A stretch of 59,226 bases of DNA from Myxococcaceae bacterium (GTDB lineage: Bacteria > Myxococcota > Myxococcia > Myxococcales > Myxococcaceae), in assembly GCA_022842905.1 (NCBI GenBank), contig JALHOS010000002.1:1-59226 (forward strand), written 5' to 3'. A program made the translations under genes and the position numbers. The notes beneath the pieces were generated by a model. It saw only the letters and a program-made list of their open reading frames with translations, had not been told where the DNA came from and did not search any database. Each line of letters starts with the position of its first letter. Positions within the stretch are counted from its first letter, which is position 1. Shown one piece after another: positions 1 through 8,513 of the stretch.

Positions 1-1640
1 CGCGCGGTGGCGCGCCAGCGGTGGGGGGCGTAGCGGGGGCGCTCTCTGGGCGGGCTCAGGGCTTCGGCGGGCGTGCCGACTCGCACGAGCTGCGCTCCGC
101 CCTCGCGCCGCGCGCCGAGCCACGCCGCCTGGAAGACGGTCAGCTTGCGGTGCGCCCCGCGCACCACGCCCAGGCGCACCAGCGCGTTCGCGGGCAGCTG
201 CACCCCGCCGGGGCAGCGCAGCGTGACGCCGTCCTTCGTCACCTCGGTGACCACAGCTACCCCGCGAGGGTGGAGCTCTTCACCAGCCAACAGGAAGAGC
301 CCAGCGCCCGCGACCCACGGGAGCGCGAGCGCTTCTTGGGTGATCGTCGGGCGCCCCTTTCGTTGAGTCGGCTTCCGGGTGTCCGCCAGGAGTCTGCGTG
401 CGGTGACCTGCCCGGCGTGGATCGCCGTCTCGTCGAGCCAAGGCGGCCCCATGGCCGTCGCGCACAGGTACATACGCTGCTGCCCCTGCAGGCGCTCGAG
501 CCCCGCCACGGCATCAGCCGCGTGCGAGCCGTCGAGCGGGCACAGGCTGAAGCGCTCGAGCAGGACCTTCGCCGGGTCGGGATCGACGAGGGGGTTGACG
601 GTGACGAAGACGTCGGGCGCCTCCGCCGACAGCCGCTGAGCGGCGTTGCACCACAGCGTCGACGTCGGCGGGCCTGGCTGCTCGGGGGACGGCGCGGTCA
701 GGGTGTAGGTCCCCCAGCGCCCGCGCGCTCGAGGCAGCAGCCGCGCGTCGCGGTGCACGACCAGCCGCACGCGCCGACTCCGGCACGCGAGGAGCGCCGC
801 CTGCTCGTCAGGCTCCACCGGCTCCAGCAGCGGCAGCAGCTCCCGCGGCGCGAGCGCGACGAGCACGGCGTCCACCCGCGTTCGGCCATGACGACCCAGC
901 GCGTCCACCGCCAGCACGTCGACGTGGGTTCGGGTCCGATCGATCCCGATCACCCGCGTGTGCGGCTGGAGCGCGACGCCCTGCTTCTCGAGGCCACGCG
1001 CCCACAGCTCCACGACGTGGTGGAGGCCGCCGTCGATGACGTGGCGCACGGCGGGCGTTTCCCCCACCAGCCCCTGCGCCGACCAGACCGAGACGGCGGC
1101 GCCCATGGTGATGGCGAGCGGATCGTCTCCGGCGACGGCGGTGATGGCGCGAGCCCGCGCGCCGAACCACAGCCGCTCGAAGTCCGCGCCGTACCCTCGG
1201 CGCGCCAGGTACTGGGCCGCGGACAGCGCCGACTGCTCGGGAGACGACAGCACCTCGTGCGCGCTCTCGCGGAAGCGTGCGACGTCCTCGAGGAAGCCGG
1301 CTGCGTCCGTCACCGCAGGCCCCGGCTCCAGCTCGTCACCGCGCGTGCTCCAGGCCACGGTGCCGTCGGGCAGCACCGCCGTGGTGTCGGCGACGATCGG
1401 CCGGGTGCTGACGCCGAGCGCCCGGAGCAGCCGCGTGAGCTCCGGGCAGCGCTCGGGCGCGTAATCCGTCGCCCCGACGTCGACGCGGGAGAGCACCCCG
1501 ACCGCGTCGGCCACGTCGATGCCCAGCCGCGCGCCGCCCAGGGCCTGCGCGTCGAAGACCAAGACGTCCGCGCCGTCCGCGGCGAGCACCTGCGCCGCCG
1601 CCATGCCTGCCAGGCCCCCGCCGATGACCCCCACGCGCAT
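1..1640 (-). CDS. FAD-dependent oxidoreductase (amine-oxidase-like), 3' end outside window
   Basis: The reading frame opens at ATG 1640 and stays open to the window edge (about 546 codons seen), so the stop is missing. The N-terminus carries a dinucleotide-binding fingerprint (VGVIGGGLAGM) followed by an acidic strand end (VLVFDA), typical of flavoprotein amine oxidases and the COG2907 NAD/FAD-binding group. Around residues 380-415 a GLERLQGQQRMYLCAT...DETAIHAGQ segment resembles the second FAD-contacting motif of that family. Residues after about 430 form an extra C-terminal domain that I do not recognise; its strand-rich pattern is faintly like PilZ. It lies 39 bases after mlaF and could be cotranscribed with it. 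The substrate is unknown; a protoporphyrinogen-oxidase-like or desaturase-like role is possible but not shown. Confidence 0.75.
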   Translation of the reverse strand, partial: MRVGVIGGGLAGMAAAQVLAADGADVLVFDAQALGGARLGIDVADAVGVLSRVDVGATDYAPERCPELTRLLRALGVSTRPIVADTTAVLPDGTVAWSTRGDELEPGPAVTDAAGFLEDVARFRESAHEVLSSPEQSALSAAQYLARRGYGADFERLWFGARARAITAVAGDDPLAITMGAAVSVWSAQGLVGETPAVRHVIDGGLHHVVELWARGLEKQGVALQPHTRVIGIDRTRTHVDVLAVDALGRHGRTRVDAVLVALAPRELLPLLEPVEPDEQAALLACRSRRVRLVVHRDARLLPRARGRWGTYTLTAPSPEQPGPPTSTLWCNAAQRLSAEAPDVFVTVNPLVDPDPAKVLLERFSLCPLDGSHAADAVAGLERLQGQQRMYLCATAMGPPWLDETAIHAGQVTARRLLADTRKPTQRKGRPTITQEALALPWVAGAGLFLLAGEELHPRGVAVVTEVTKDGVTLRCPGGVQLPANALVRLGVVRGAHRKLTVFQAAWLGARREGGAQLVRVGTPAEALSPPRERPRYAPHRWRATA

Positions 1641-1679
1641 GTGCTGCTCCTCCCCCTCGGGCCCCCAAACGTCGGGGCT

Positions 1680-2456
1680 TCAGCTGCGTCGCTCCAGGTC
1701 GAACCACGTGGACAGATACGCCCGCAGCGCGGGGTTCGTGCTGTGCCGCAGCTGCGCCGGCGTCCCCTGCTCGACGATCACGCCCTGTGAGAGGAACGCG
1801 ACGTTGTCCGCCACCTTGAACGCGCTGGCGATGTCGTGGCTGATCACGACGGACGTGACGCCCAGGTGCCGCTTCGCGTCGAGGATCATCTGGTCGACCG
1901 AGTCCGTGGTGATGGGGTCGAGCCCGGTGGTGGGCTCGTCGTAGAGCACGATCTTCGGCTCGAGCATGATCGCCCGCGCCAACCCCACGCGCTTGCGCAT
2001 GCCGCCGGACAGATCTGCCGGGTAGCGCTCTTCGATCCCGCTGAGCCCCACCACCGCGAGCTTTTCCTTCACCAGCGCGCGCACCTTGGCTTCGGACAGC
2101 TCCTTGCGGTGCTCGAGCACGGGGAAGGCGACGTTCTGGTAGACGGTCATCGAGTCGAACAGCGCGGCGGCCTGGAACACCATGCCGAACTTCTTGCGCA
2201 GCTGCTCGAGCTGCACCGCGCCGTACGGGACGATGTCGTCGCCGTCGATGATCACCTGGCCCTGGTCGGGCTTCAGCAGACCGATCATGTGCTTCATCAT
2301 GACCGTCTTGCCGGACCCCGAGCCGCCGAGGATCACCAGCGTGCTGCCCTGCGGCACCTTCAGGTTGATGCCGCTGAGCACCGTGTGGGACCCAAAGGAC
2401 TTGTGGAGATCGACGATCTCGATCATCGGCCGGGCGGTCTGGTCCGCCGCCGCCAT
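1680..2456 (-). CDS. mlaF: Mla-type lipid ABC transporter ATPase
   Basis: This 258-residue ABC ATPase would power lipid movement between inner and outer membranes together with the permease encoded just upstream. Walker A is GGSGSGKT (about residues 44-51), the Q-loop lies in MVFQAAALFD, the signature is LSGGMRKR, and Walker B is KIVLYDEPTTGLDP, followed by the switch His in VVISHD. The variant signature GGMRKR and the PTTGLDPIT stretch are typical of MlaF/Ttg2A. The ATG shares one base with the TGA of the permease gene (TGATG), so the two are translationally coupled. The usual partners MlaD, MlaB and MlaC are not adjacent here. Confidence 0.93.
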   Translation of the reverse strand: MAAADQTARPMIEIVDLHKSFGSHTVLSGINLKVPQGSTLVILGGSGSGKTVMMKHMIGLLKPDQGQVIIDGDDIVPYGAVQLEQLRKKFGMVFQAAALFDSMTVYQNVAFPVLEHRKELSEAKVRALVKEKLAVVGLSGIEERYPADLSGGMRKRVGLARAIMLEPKIVLYDEPTTGLDPITTDSVDQMILDAKRHLGVTSVVISHDIASAFKVADNVAFLSQGVIVEQGTPAQLRHSTNPALRAYLSTWFDLERRS

Positions 2457-3274
2457 CAGTGCAGGATGACCCCGACGAAGTAGTCGAGCACGAAGATGCC
2501 GAGCGCCGACATGACCATGGCCTGCGTCGTGGCCAGGCCCACGCCCTTCGCGCCGCCGCTGGCGTGGTAGCCCTTGAAGCACGCGACCAGCGCCACGTAG
2601 AGGCCGAACACCGCGCCCTTGATGAGCCCCTCGGCGATGTCTTCGGGGTCGAGCCACTGCTGCGTGCGCGACAGCCAGGTGCCCGCGGACACGCCCTTGA
2701 CCAGCACCGACACGAAGTACCCGCCGGCCAGCCCCGCCGCGTCGAACAACATGACGAGCACCGGCACCATGATGAGGCCGGCGAGCACGCGGGGCACCAG
2801 CAGGTACTGCACCGGGTTGACGGCCATGGTCTCGAGCGCGTCGACCTGCTCGGTGACCCGCATCGTCCCCAGCTCGGTGCACATGGCGCTGCCGGCGCGC
2901 ATCGTCACCATCAAGGCCGAGAAGACCGGCGCCAGCTCGCGGGTGATGGTGAGCGCGACCGTCGGCCCGACGAGCGCTTCGCTGTTGAACATTTCGAACG
3001 CGCGCGCGGACTGGTGGGCGAACACCATGCCCGAGAAGATCCCCGTCAGCGCGACGATGAGCGCGCTGCCGACACCGACGAAGTCGAGCTGAGCGAAGAG
3101 GTTGGCGGCGCGAAACGGCGGCCGCACCGTCCACCGCAGCACGTCGATGAGCAGCACCGCCAGCCCGCCGATGTCCTCGACCAGCCGGCCCAACGTCAGC
3201 CCCAGCCCTTCGATGGCCTGCTTCACCGCGTTCGGCGGCTTGGGGGGCGCGTTCGTGTCGATCGGGGCCGTCAT
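2456..3274 (-). CDS. mlaE: MlaE-family lipid ABC transporter permease
   Basis: This 272-residue inner-membrane protein has the hydrophobic layout of MlaE/YrbE permeases: an amphipathic N-terminal helix (about 20-40), then about five membrane segments. Family-typical stretches are visible, including FSGMVFAHQSARAF, the conserved RELAPVFSALM and the coupling region MRVTEQVDALETM. It should pair with the MlaF ATPase in retrograde phospholipid transport or a myxobacterial equivalent. It lies 79 bases downstream of alr on the same strand, so alr-mlaE-mlaF may be one transcript. Substrate and direction of transport cannot be read from the sequence. Confidence 0.93.
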   Translation of the reverse strand: MTAPIDTNAPPKPPNAVKQAIEGLGLTLGRLVEDIGGLAVLLIDVLRWTVRPPFRAANLFAQLDFVGVGSALIVALTGIFSGMVFAHQSARAFEMFNSEALVGPTVALTITRELAPVFSALMVTMRAGSAMCTELGTMRVTEQVDALETMAVNPVQYLLVPRVLAGLIMVPVLVMLFDAAGLAGGYFVSVLVKGVSAGTWLSRTQQWLDPEDIAEGLIKGAVFGLYVALVACFKGYHASGGAKGVGLATTQAMVMSALGIFVLDYFVGVILH

Positions 3275-3353
3275 GGCGACGGCTGGAGACTCTACGGCGT
3301 CCCTGCCCGGTTCGCGCTGGTTTCTCCCAGAGGCCTTTTCAGACGCCGTCAGG

Positions 3354-4595
3354 TCAGCCGACGAGCACCCGGGGCACCCGCGCGCCGATGCCGCACATGA
3401 TCTCGTAGGGGATCGTGTCCGACAGCGCGGCCAACTCCTCGGCCGCCAGCCGCAGCCCGCCCTGCGCCCCGAGCAGCACCACCTCGTCGTGCAGCGCCGC
3501 GCCAGGCACGTCGGTGACGTCGACGAGCGACATGTCCATGGTGACGCGCCCGACGACCGGCGCCCGCTGCCCGCGGATCAGCACGCTGCCGCGATTCGAA
3601 AAGCTCCGCCCAAACCCGTCCGCGTAGCCGACCGGCAACGTCGCGAGCAGCGTGCGCCGCTGAGCCACCCAGGTGCCGCCGTAGGACACCGCCGTCCCCG
3701 GCTCGATCGTCTTGAGGTGTGTCACCCCGGTCTTCCAGCTGAGCACTGGCTCGAGCGGCGCCTTCGCCGACAGCCAGCTCGCGGGCGCCACTCCCAACAG
3801 GAGAATTCCGGGGCGCACCAAATTGACGTCGGTCTGCGGGGGCAGGCCCATTCCGGACAGCACCCCGGCGGTGTTGGCGACGTGGCGCCAGCGGGGCGAG
3901 AAGCCGTGCGCGCGCACCGCCGTGAGCGCCTGGCCGTAGCGGCGCAGCTGCTCTTCGGTCGACGGGTTGCCTGGATCGTCGGCGCTCGCGAAGTGCGACA
4001 TGAAGCCGTCGAGCTCCACGTGCGTCTGGGCGGCCGTCAGCGCGCGCAGGAAGTCGGTCAGCTCGGACAGCTGCACGCCCAGCCGCGCCATGCCGGTGTC
4101 GACCTTGAGGTGCGCCCGCGCGCGAATGCCGAGCTTCGCCGCGGCGCGCGAGAGGCCCTCGAGGTGCTCGAAGCGGAACAGCGTGGGGGTCAGCTCGTGC
4201 TGCACCATCAGCTCGTAGCCGCCCTCGTACGAGCCCCCCATGACGAGGATCGGCGCGCGGACGCCGGCGTTGCGCAGCTCGAGCCCTTCTTCCACCAGCG
4301 CCACGCCGAGCATGGCCACGCCCTCGCGCTCGAGCACCCGCGCGACGTGGACGGCGCCGTGCCCGTACGCGTTGGCCTTGACGACGGCGAGCAGGCCCGC
4401 GCCCCCGATCTGCTGCTTGACCCAGCGGACGTTGTGCCAGAGCGCGCGCTCCGACACCTCGACTCGCGTGGGGCGAATCAACAGGTCCAGCGCGCGGCGG
4501 CGGGGCAGCTCCTTGAACATGCGGTCGGCGCGCCACGGGGCGTGGCCCCACGGACGCGGGCCGGGGCACGTACCGGCGGGGATTAAGGCAGTCAA
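3354..4595 (-). CDS. alr: Alanine racemase
   Basis: PLP-dependent racemase that makes D-alanine for peptidoglycan. The PLP lysine is K73 in AVVKANAYGHG; the catalytic tyrosine is in VSYGGT, and the substrate-side VGYADGFGR and MDMSLVDVT motifs are present. The chosen start is TTG at 4595 because a perfect AGGAGG lies six bases upstream; no comparable site precedes the internal ATG (residue 26). This gives 413 residues with an N-terminal extension of about 40 residues before the usual RPTRVEV beginning. Divergent from the zinc-ribbon gene at 4671; mlaE follows on the same strand. Confidence 0.93.
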   Translation of the reverse strand: MTALIPAGTCPGPRPWGHAPWRADRMFKELPRRRALDLLIRPTRVEVSERALWHNVRWVKQQIGGAGLLAVVKANAYGHGAVHVARVLEREGVAMLGVALVEEGLELRNAGVRAPILVMGGSYEGGYELMVQHELTPTLFRFEHLEGLSRAAAKLGIRARAHLKVDTGMARLGVQLSELTDFLRALTAAQTHVELDGFMSHFASADDPGNPSTEEQLRRYGQALTAVRAHGFSPRWRHVANTAGVLSGMGLPPQTDVNLVRPGILLLGVAPASWLSAKAPLEPVLSWKTGVTHLKTIEPGTAVSYGGTWVAQRRTLLATLPVGYADGFGRSFSNRGSVLIRGQRAPVVGRVTMDMSLVDVTDVPGAALHDEVVLLGAQGGLRLAAEELAALSDTIPYEIMCGIGARVPRVLVG

Positions 4596-4601
4596 GGCAA
4601 G

Positions 4602-4607
4602 CCTCCT
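4602..4607 (-). promoter_or_regulatory. Shine-Dalgarno AGGAGG setting a TTG start for alr
   Basis: On the minus strand the bases read AGGAGG, six bases before TTG 4595. It is a full anti-Shine-Dalgarno match and is the reason for preferring the TTG start over the internal ATG of alr. Confidence 0.75.
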
Positions 4608-4670
4608 GAGACTTTGCGGCGCGTCAACGAAGCCGCGACAAGCTCCGGCTTTTCACGTTTCATTCCACGC

Positions 4671-5135
4671 ATGGTCACCCGCCCGCTCAACCCGATCCGC
4701 GTCGGAGGTGAAGTCGACGCGCTGTGCACCAAGTGTGAGCTGAACCTCGCGCACACCATTCTGGCCATGGTGGGCACCAAGGTGATCCGCGTGCGCTGCA
4801 ACACCTGCGGGGCGGACCACCAGTTCCGCGGCACTCAGCCGCTCCAGAAAGCCACGTCCTTCGCTGCGCCGAAGAAGGCGTCGACCCCGCGCACCACCGC
4901 CGCCGAGCGCGTGGTGCTCAACTTCGAAGAGCAGCTCAAACAGAAGAACCAGGTCGGAGCGCGCCTGTACTCCGTGAAGGAGACGTTCAAGCTCGACGAC
5001 GTGGTCGATCACCCCACGTTCGGCCGAGGCTTCGTCAGCGCCGTGCGCGGCGACAAGGTCGACATCACGTTCCGCACGTTCGACAAGACGCTGATCCACG
5101 GCCGCACGCCCCCCCCGGATCCGGCGGCGAGCTGA
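4671..5135 (+). CDS. Conserved zinc-ribbon protein, function unknown
   Basis: A 154-residue protein with a four-cysteine zinc ribbon near the N-terminus (CTKC about 18 residues ahead of CNTC). A polar linker then leads to a C-terminal module reading DDVVDHPTFGRGFVSAV...KVDITFRTFDKTLIHG. That module resembles the small beta-barrel tails seen after zinc ribbons in many myxobacterial proteins and could bind nucleic acid, but this is inference. An upstream in-frame TTG (4614) exists, but ATG 4671 starts right before the conserved part. It is read away from alr, and it ends 16 bases from the convergent pseudouridine synthase gene, with no clear terminator between. Confidence 0.75.
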   Translation: MVTRPLNPIRVGGEVDALCTKCELNLAHTILAMVGTKVIRVRCNTCGADHQFRGTQPLQKATSFAAPKKASTPRTTAAERVVLNFEEQLKQKNQVGARLYSVKETFKLDDVVDHPTFGRGFVSAVRGDKVDITFRTFDKTLIHGRTPPPDPAAS

Positions 5136-5151
5136 TCGCGCGCGCAACCTC

Positions 5152-5823
5152 TCAGCCGCGCAGCACCCCGAGCACCCGCTGCAGATCGTCCGGCAGCGGC
5201 GCTTGGAAGACCTGCCCCAGCAACGCGATCCGCGCGGCATGCAGCGGCGTTCGGTCCAGGAGCACCGCCTCGCCCTGCCCGCCCAGCGCCGATTCGGTCA
5301 GCGGCTCCTTCTTGCCGTACTGCGGATCGACCAGCAGCGGGTGGCCCGCGGCCTTCAGGTGCACGCGGATCTGGTGCTGCCGGCCGGTGAGCGGCTCACA
5401 GTCGACCCAGCTCACGCGACCGAAGCGTTCGGTGGGCGTCACCAGGGTGGTCGCCGGCTTCCCTTCCTCACCAGGAAACGCGGGCCGGACCTTGCCCTTG
5501 CGCCCGGGCACCAACGCCACGTCCAGCCTCAGCGGCGCGGCCACGTCACCTTCCACCAGCGCGAGGTAGCGCTTCTTCACCTCGCCGTGTTCGAAGGCCA
5601 ACGAGGCGGCGCGGTGCGTCGCTTCGTCCAGCGCGAAGAGCAGCACGCCGCTCGTGTCGCGATCGAGCCGGTGTACGACCCAGATCCGCTGCCCGAGCTG
5701 AGCCTGCAGCTCGGCGTTGAGTGGAACCTCGGGCTCCGGCCCGCGCCCGGGAATGACGACGCGCCCGGGTGGCTTGAGGACGGCGACGAGCCCGCCGGCC
5801 TGGCCGAGGACGACCAGGCTCAT
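5152..5823 (-). CDS. RluA-family 23S/tRNA pseudouridine synthase
   Basis: This 223-residue protein has the catalytic HRLDRDTSG motif (about residues 51-59) whose Asp attacks uridine, plus the family's RQHQIRVHL motif and a final YGK segment. No S4 RNA-binding domain is present, so it is a short, S4-less RluA-type enzyme, and its target uridine cannot be assigned. The ATG overlaps the stop of the upstream M16 peptidase gene by four bases (ATGA), so it is the last gene of a minus-strand run. Confidence 0.88.
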   Translation of the reverse strand: MSLVVLGQAGGLVAVLKPPGRVVIPGRGPEPEVPLNAELQAQLGQRIWVVHRLDRDTSGVLLFALDEATHRAASLAFEHGEVKKRYLALVEGDVAAPLRLDVALVPGRKGKVRPAFPGEEGKPATTLVTPTERFGRVSWVDCEPLTGRQHQIRVHLKAAGHPLLVDPQYGKKEPLTESALGGQGEAVLLDRTPLHAARIALLGQVFQAPLPDDLQRVLGVLRG

Positions 5824-7169
5824 CCCAGCGCGTCCGGCGTCAGGACCTCCACGTCGCCGTAGCGCTGGACGCGCTTGAGCAGCTGCTTCGCGTTGCCGAC
5901 GAACACGAGCGCACGCTCACGGTCCGGCAAGTACGTGCGCGCGGCCTGCGCGGCCTGCTCCCGAGTCACCGCCACGACGCGGGCGCGGTACTCCGACACC
6001 CAGTCCGCCGGCAGCCCGTAGTGCTCGATGTCGGCGATCGCGCTGCTGACCGCTTCGTTCGTCTCCACGCGCGAGGGGTACAAGCCCGCGACGTAGCGCT
6101 GCACCGTCGACAGCTCCTGCGCCGTCGGGCCGCGCTCCCGCATCTTCTTCACTTCAGCCAGCGCGACGTCGACCAGCGTGTTGATCGACTCGGTCTTGGT
6201 GAAGGACGACACCGAGAAGGTCCCCGCGCCGCTCATCATGTCCCAGCTGCTGCCGGCGCCGTAGGACAGCCCCCGCTTCACGCGGATCTCCGTGATGAGC
6301 CGGCTGGTGAAGCTGCCGCCCAGCACCGCGTTCATCATGGAGATGGGGAAATGATCCGGGTGGCCCCGCCGCACGCCGACGGCGCCGATCCGCAGCTGCA
6401 CCTGCGTCTGCTCCGGCTTGTCGATCACGAGCACGGGCCGAGGCTTGGACAGCCCTGGCCACGCGGGCGGCTGCGGGCGCTGCGCGGGCCCTCCAGTCCA
6501 CTTCCCGAACGCTCTCTCGACGAGCGGGAGCACCTGGCGGCTGGTGACGTCGCCGACGACGAACAGCTGCGCGACCTGAGGCCCAAGCCGCGTCTTGTGG
6601 AAGTGGACCAAGTCCGCGCGGCCCAGGCCCTGGACCGACACCATGGTGCCCGACGTGGGCAGACCGAACGGGTGCATGCCCCAGACGGCGCGCGAGTAGC
6701 CCTTCTCGGCGAGGTCCCCCGGATCGTCGAGCTCGTTCTGGAGCTGCGCGAGGGTGCGGCGCCGGAGCAGCTCGACCTCGGCCTCCGGGAACTCCGGGGC
6801 GAGCGCGACGTCGGCGAACACGCCCAGCATGGCGGCCAGGTGCTTCGCTGGCGTGCTGAGCGCGACGATCACGTTCTCTTCGTTCGCGTACCCGCCGACG
6901 CTGGCGCCGACGAACTCCACCGCTTCGCTGATCGCGTCGGCGCTCTTCCCCGCCGCGCCCCGGCGCAACAGCCGCGACGCGAAGTCGGCCACGCCCTGCT
7001 TGCCGGTCGGATCGAATGCCGACCCTGCGTTCATCATCAGCTTGACGGACACCAGCGGCAGCTGCGCGCGAGGCACCACGTGCAGCGTCAGCCCGTTGGA
7101 CAGCACGTGCCGCTCGTGGGGCGGCAGCTTCAACGGTCGCAGCTCGAGCCCTTCGACGCGCGCGCTCAC
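5820..7169 (-). CDS. M16-family peptidase subunit lacking the zinc motif
   Basis: A 449-residue member of the pitrilysin/processing-peptidase family. The position normally holding HxxEH reads GVADFASRLLRR, so the zinc ligands are missing, while the substrate-binding Arg/Tyr region (KRGLSYGAGSSWD) in the C-terminal half is kept. That is the pattern of the non-catalytic partner of M16B heterodimers. The partner is the preceding gene, which has an intact HxxEH and overlaps it (GTG start inside GTGA). It probably forms a zinc peptidase heterodimer; no signal peptide is obvious on this subunit. Confidence 0.9.
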   Translation of the reverse strand: MSARVEGLELRPLKLPPHERHVLSNGLTLHVVPRAQLPLVSVKLMMNAGSAFDPTGKQGVADFASRLLRRGAAGKSADAISEAVEFVGASVGGYANEENVIVALSTPAKHLAAMLGVFADVALAPEFPEAEVELLRRRTLAQLQNELDDPGDLAEKGYSRAVWGMHPFGLPTSGTMVSVQGLGRADLVHFHKTRLGPQVAQLFVVGDVTSRQVLPLVERAFGKWTGGPAQRPQPPAWPGLSKPRPVLVIDKPEQTQVQLRIGAVGVRRGHPDHFPISMMNAVLGGSFTSRLITEIRVKRGLSYGAGSSWDMMSGAGTFSVSSFTKTESINTLVDVALAEVKKMRERGPTAQELSTVQRYVAGLYPSRVETNEAVSSAIADIEHYGLPADWVSEYRARVVAVTREQAAQAARTYLPDRERALVFVGNAKQLLKRVQRYGDVEVLTPDALG

Positions 7170-8494
7170 GCGGCCACCCCCTGCGGCGCGGCGCCTTCTT
7201 GGGTGGGCACCAGCGTCACCACCGAGCGTCGCAGCGGGGTCAGGTAGCGCTTGGCCACGTCCTGCACCATGGCCGGCGTCACCGCGGCGTAGCGGCTGAC
7301 CAGCGCCAGCCCGGCCCGCCAGTCACCGAGCATGGTCTCGTAGGTCCCCAGCGCGTGCGCGCGGCCGTTGTTCGTCGCCAGCTCGCGCAGCAGGTGGGCC
7401 TCGAGGTTGTTCTTCGCCTTCTCGACTTCGGCTTGGGTCAGCCCGTCCTTCGCCACGCGCAACAGCTCCGCGTACAGCGCGTCCTCCGCGGCCTTGGGCG
7501 AGCCACCGGGCTTGAGCTCCATGGCCACCATGAAGGCGCCCTGGTCGAAGCGCCACGCCCAGTCGACGCCCACGCTCACGCACGCTTCCTGCTCGAAGAC
7601 CAGCGCGCGGGTCAGCCGACTCGACTGGCCGACGGACAGCGCGTACTGCAGCACGTCGAGGGTGAGGGTGTCGGGGTTCGCGCAGGCGGGTCCCCGCCAG
7701 GCCACCATCACCGTCGGCGCCTGCGCCGGGTGGTGCACTTCGCTGCGGCGCTCGCCCTTCTGCTCGGGCTCGGCGTCGACGACGGAGGGCACCGGCGGGC
7801 CCTTGGGGATCGCGCCGTAATACTTGGTGAGCCAGGCGAGCGCCCGCTTCGGGTCGAAGTCACCGCTCACGTAGATCGTGGCGTTGTTGGGCGCGTAGTA
7901 CGTGCGGAAGTACTCGAGGCAGTCCTCCCGGCGAATGTTCTCGATGTCCCGCATCCACCCGATCACCGGCCAGCGGTAGGGGTGCGCCTTCCACACCAGG
8001 CTGGACAGCTCTTCGTCGAGCAGGCCGCTGATCTCGTTGTCGACGCGGAGCAGCCGTTCCTCTTTGACGACCTGCCGCTCGCTCTCGAGCATCTTGGGCG
8101 TCACCTGCAGCGAGCGCATGCGATCGCTCTCGAGGTCGATCACCCGCTCGAGCGCCTCGGCCATGAAGTCCTCGTAGTAGACGGTGACGTCGTTCGACGT
8201 GTACGCGTTCGACGTGCCGCCGTTCGCTTCGAGCACCTTGTCGAACTGGCCCGGCCCGTACTTCTTCGCGCCGTTGAACATCATGTGTTCGAACAGGTGG
8301 CTGATGCCGGTGATGCCGGGCCGCTCGTTCCGGGCCCCCACCTTGAAGAACGTATAGAAGCTGCAGGTCGGCACGCCGTCGCTGGGCAGCAGGCGGATCT
8401 TCAGGCCGTTCTTGAGCGTGTGCTCGATCACCGAGTCGGCGAGGGCCTGCAGGTGGGACGGGAGCGTAGGCTTGCGAGCGGAGGGGCGTGGCAT
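7166..8494 (-). CDS. M16-family zinc peptidase, catalytic subunit
   Basis: This 442-residue protein carries the inverted zinc motif HLFEHMMF (HxxEH), with a downstream Glu in the ESERQVVKEERL region as third ligand. It is followed by the usual NAYTSNDVTVYYEDF and duplicated M16 folds. The start is placed at ATG 8494 (MPRPSARK); a longer frame would run into the upstream lipoprotein gene and adds only unconserved residues. The partner subunit begins within the stop codon (GTGA). The pair would degrade or process peptides; the N-terminus gives no strong signal sequence, so the location is uncertain. Confidence 0.93.
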   Translation of the reverse strand: MPRPSARKPTLPSHLQALADSVIEHTLKNGLKIRLLPSDGVPTCSFYTFFKVGARNERPGITGISHLFEHMMFNGAKKYGPGQFDKVLEANGGTSNAYTSNDVTVYYEDFMAEALERVIDLESDRMRSLQVTPKMLESERQVVKEERLLRVDNEISGLLDEELSSLVWKAHPYRWPVIGWMRDIENIRREDCLEYFRTYYAPNNATIYVSGDFDPKRALAWLTKYYGAIPKGPPVPSVVDAEPEQKGERRSEVHHPAQAPTVMVAWRGPACANPDTLTLDVLQYALSVGQSSRLTRALVFEQEACVSVGVDWAWRFDQGAFMVAMELKPGGSPKAAEDALYAELLRVAKDGLTQAEVEKAKNNLEAHLLRELATNNGRAHALGTYETMLGDWRAGLALVSRYAAVTPAMVQDVAKRYLTPLRRSVVTLVPTQEGAAPQGVAA

Positions 8495-8513
8495 GGGGTT
8501 CGTCGAGTCCTCT

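Noticed and set aside
21-1790. A 589-codon plus-strand frame at the window start
   Set aside because: Antisense to the FAD oxidoreductase, whose N-terminal nucleotide-binding motif is clear; the plus-strand product is composition-driven.
2457-3134. N-terminal extension of mlaF through the mlaE gene
   Set aside because: The added sequence is the shadow of mlaE; MlaF homology begins right after ATG 2456.
3294-3349. ACGGCGTC/GACGCCGT inverted repeat upstream of mlaE
   Set aside because: The arms are about 40 bases apart with no supporting promoter boxes; likely chance in GC-rich DNA.
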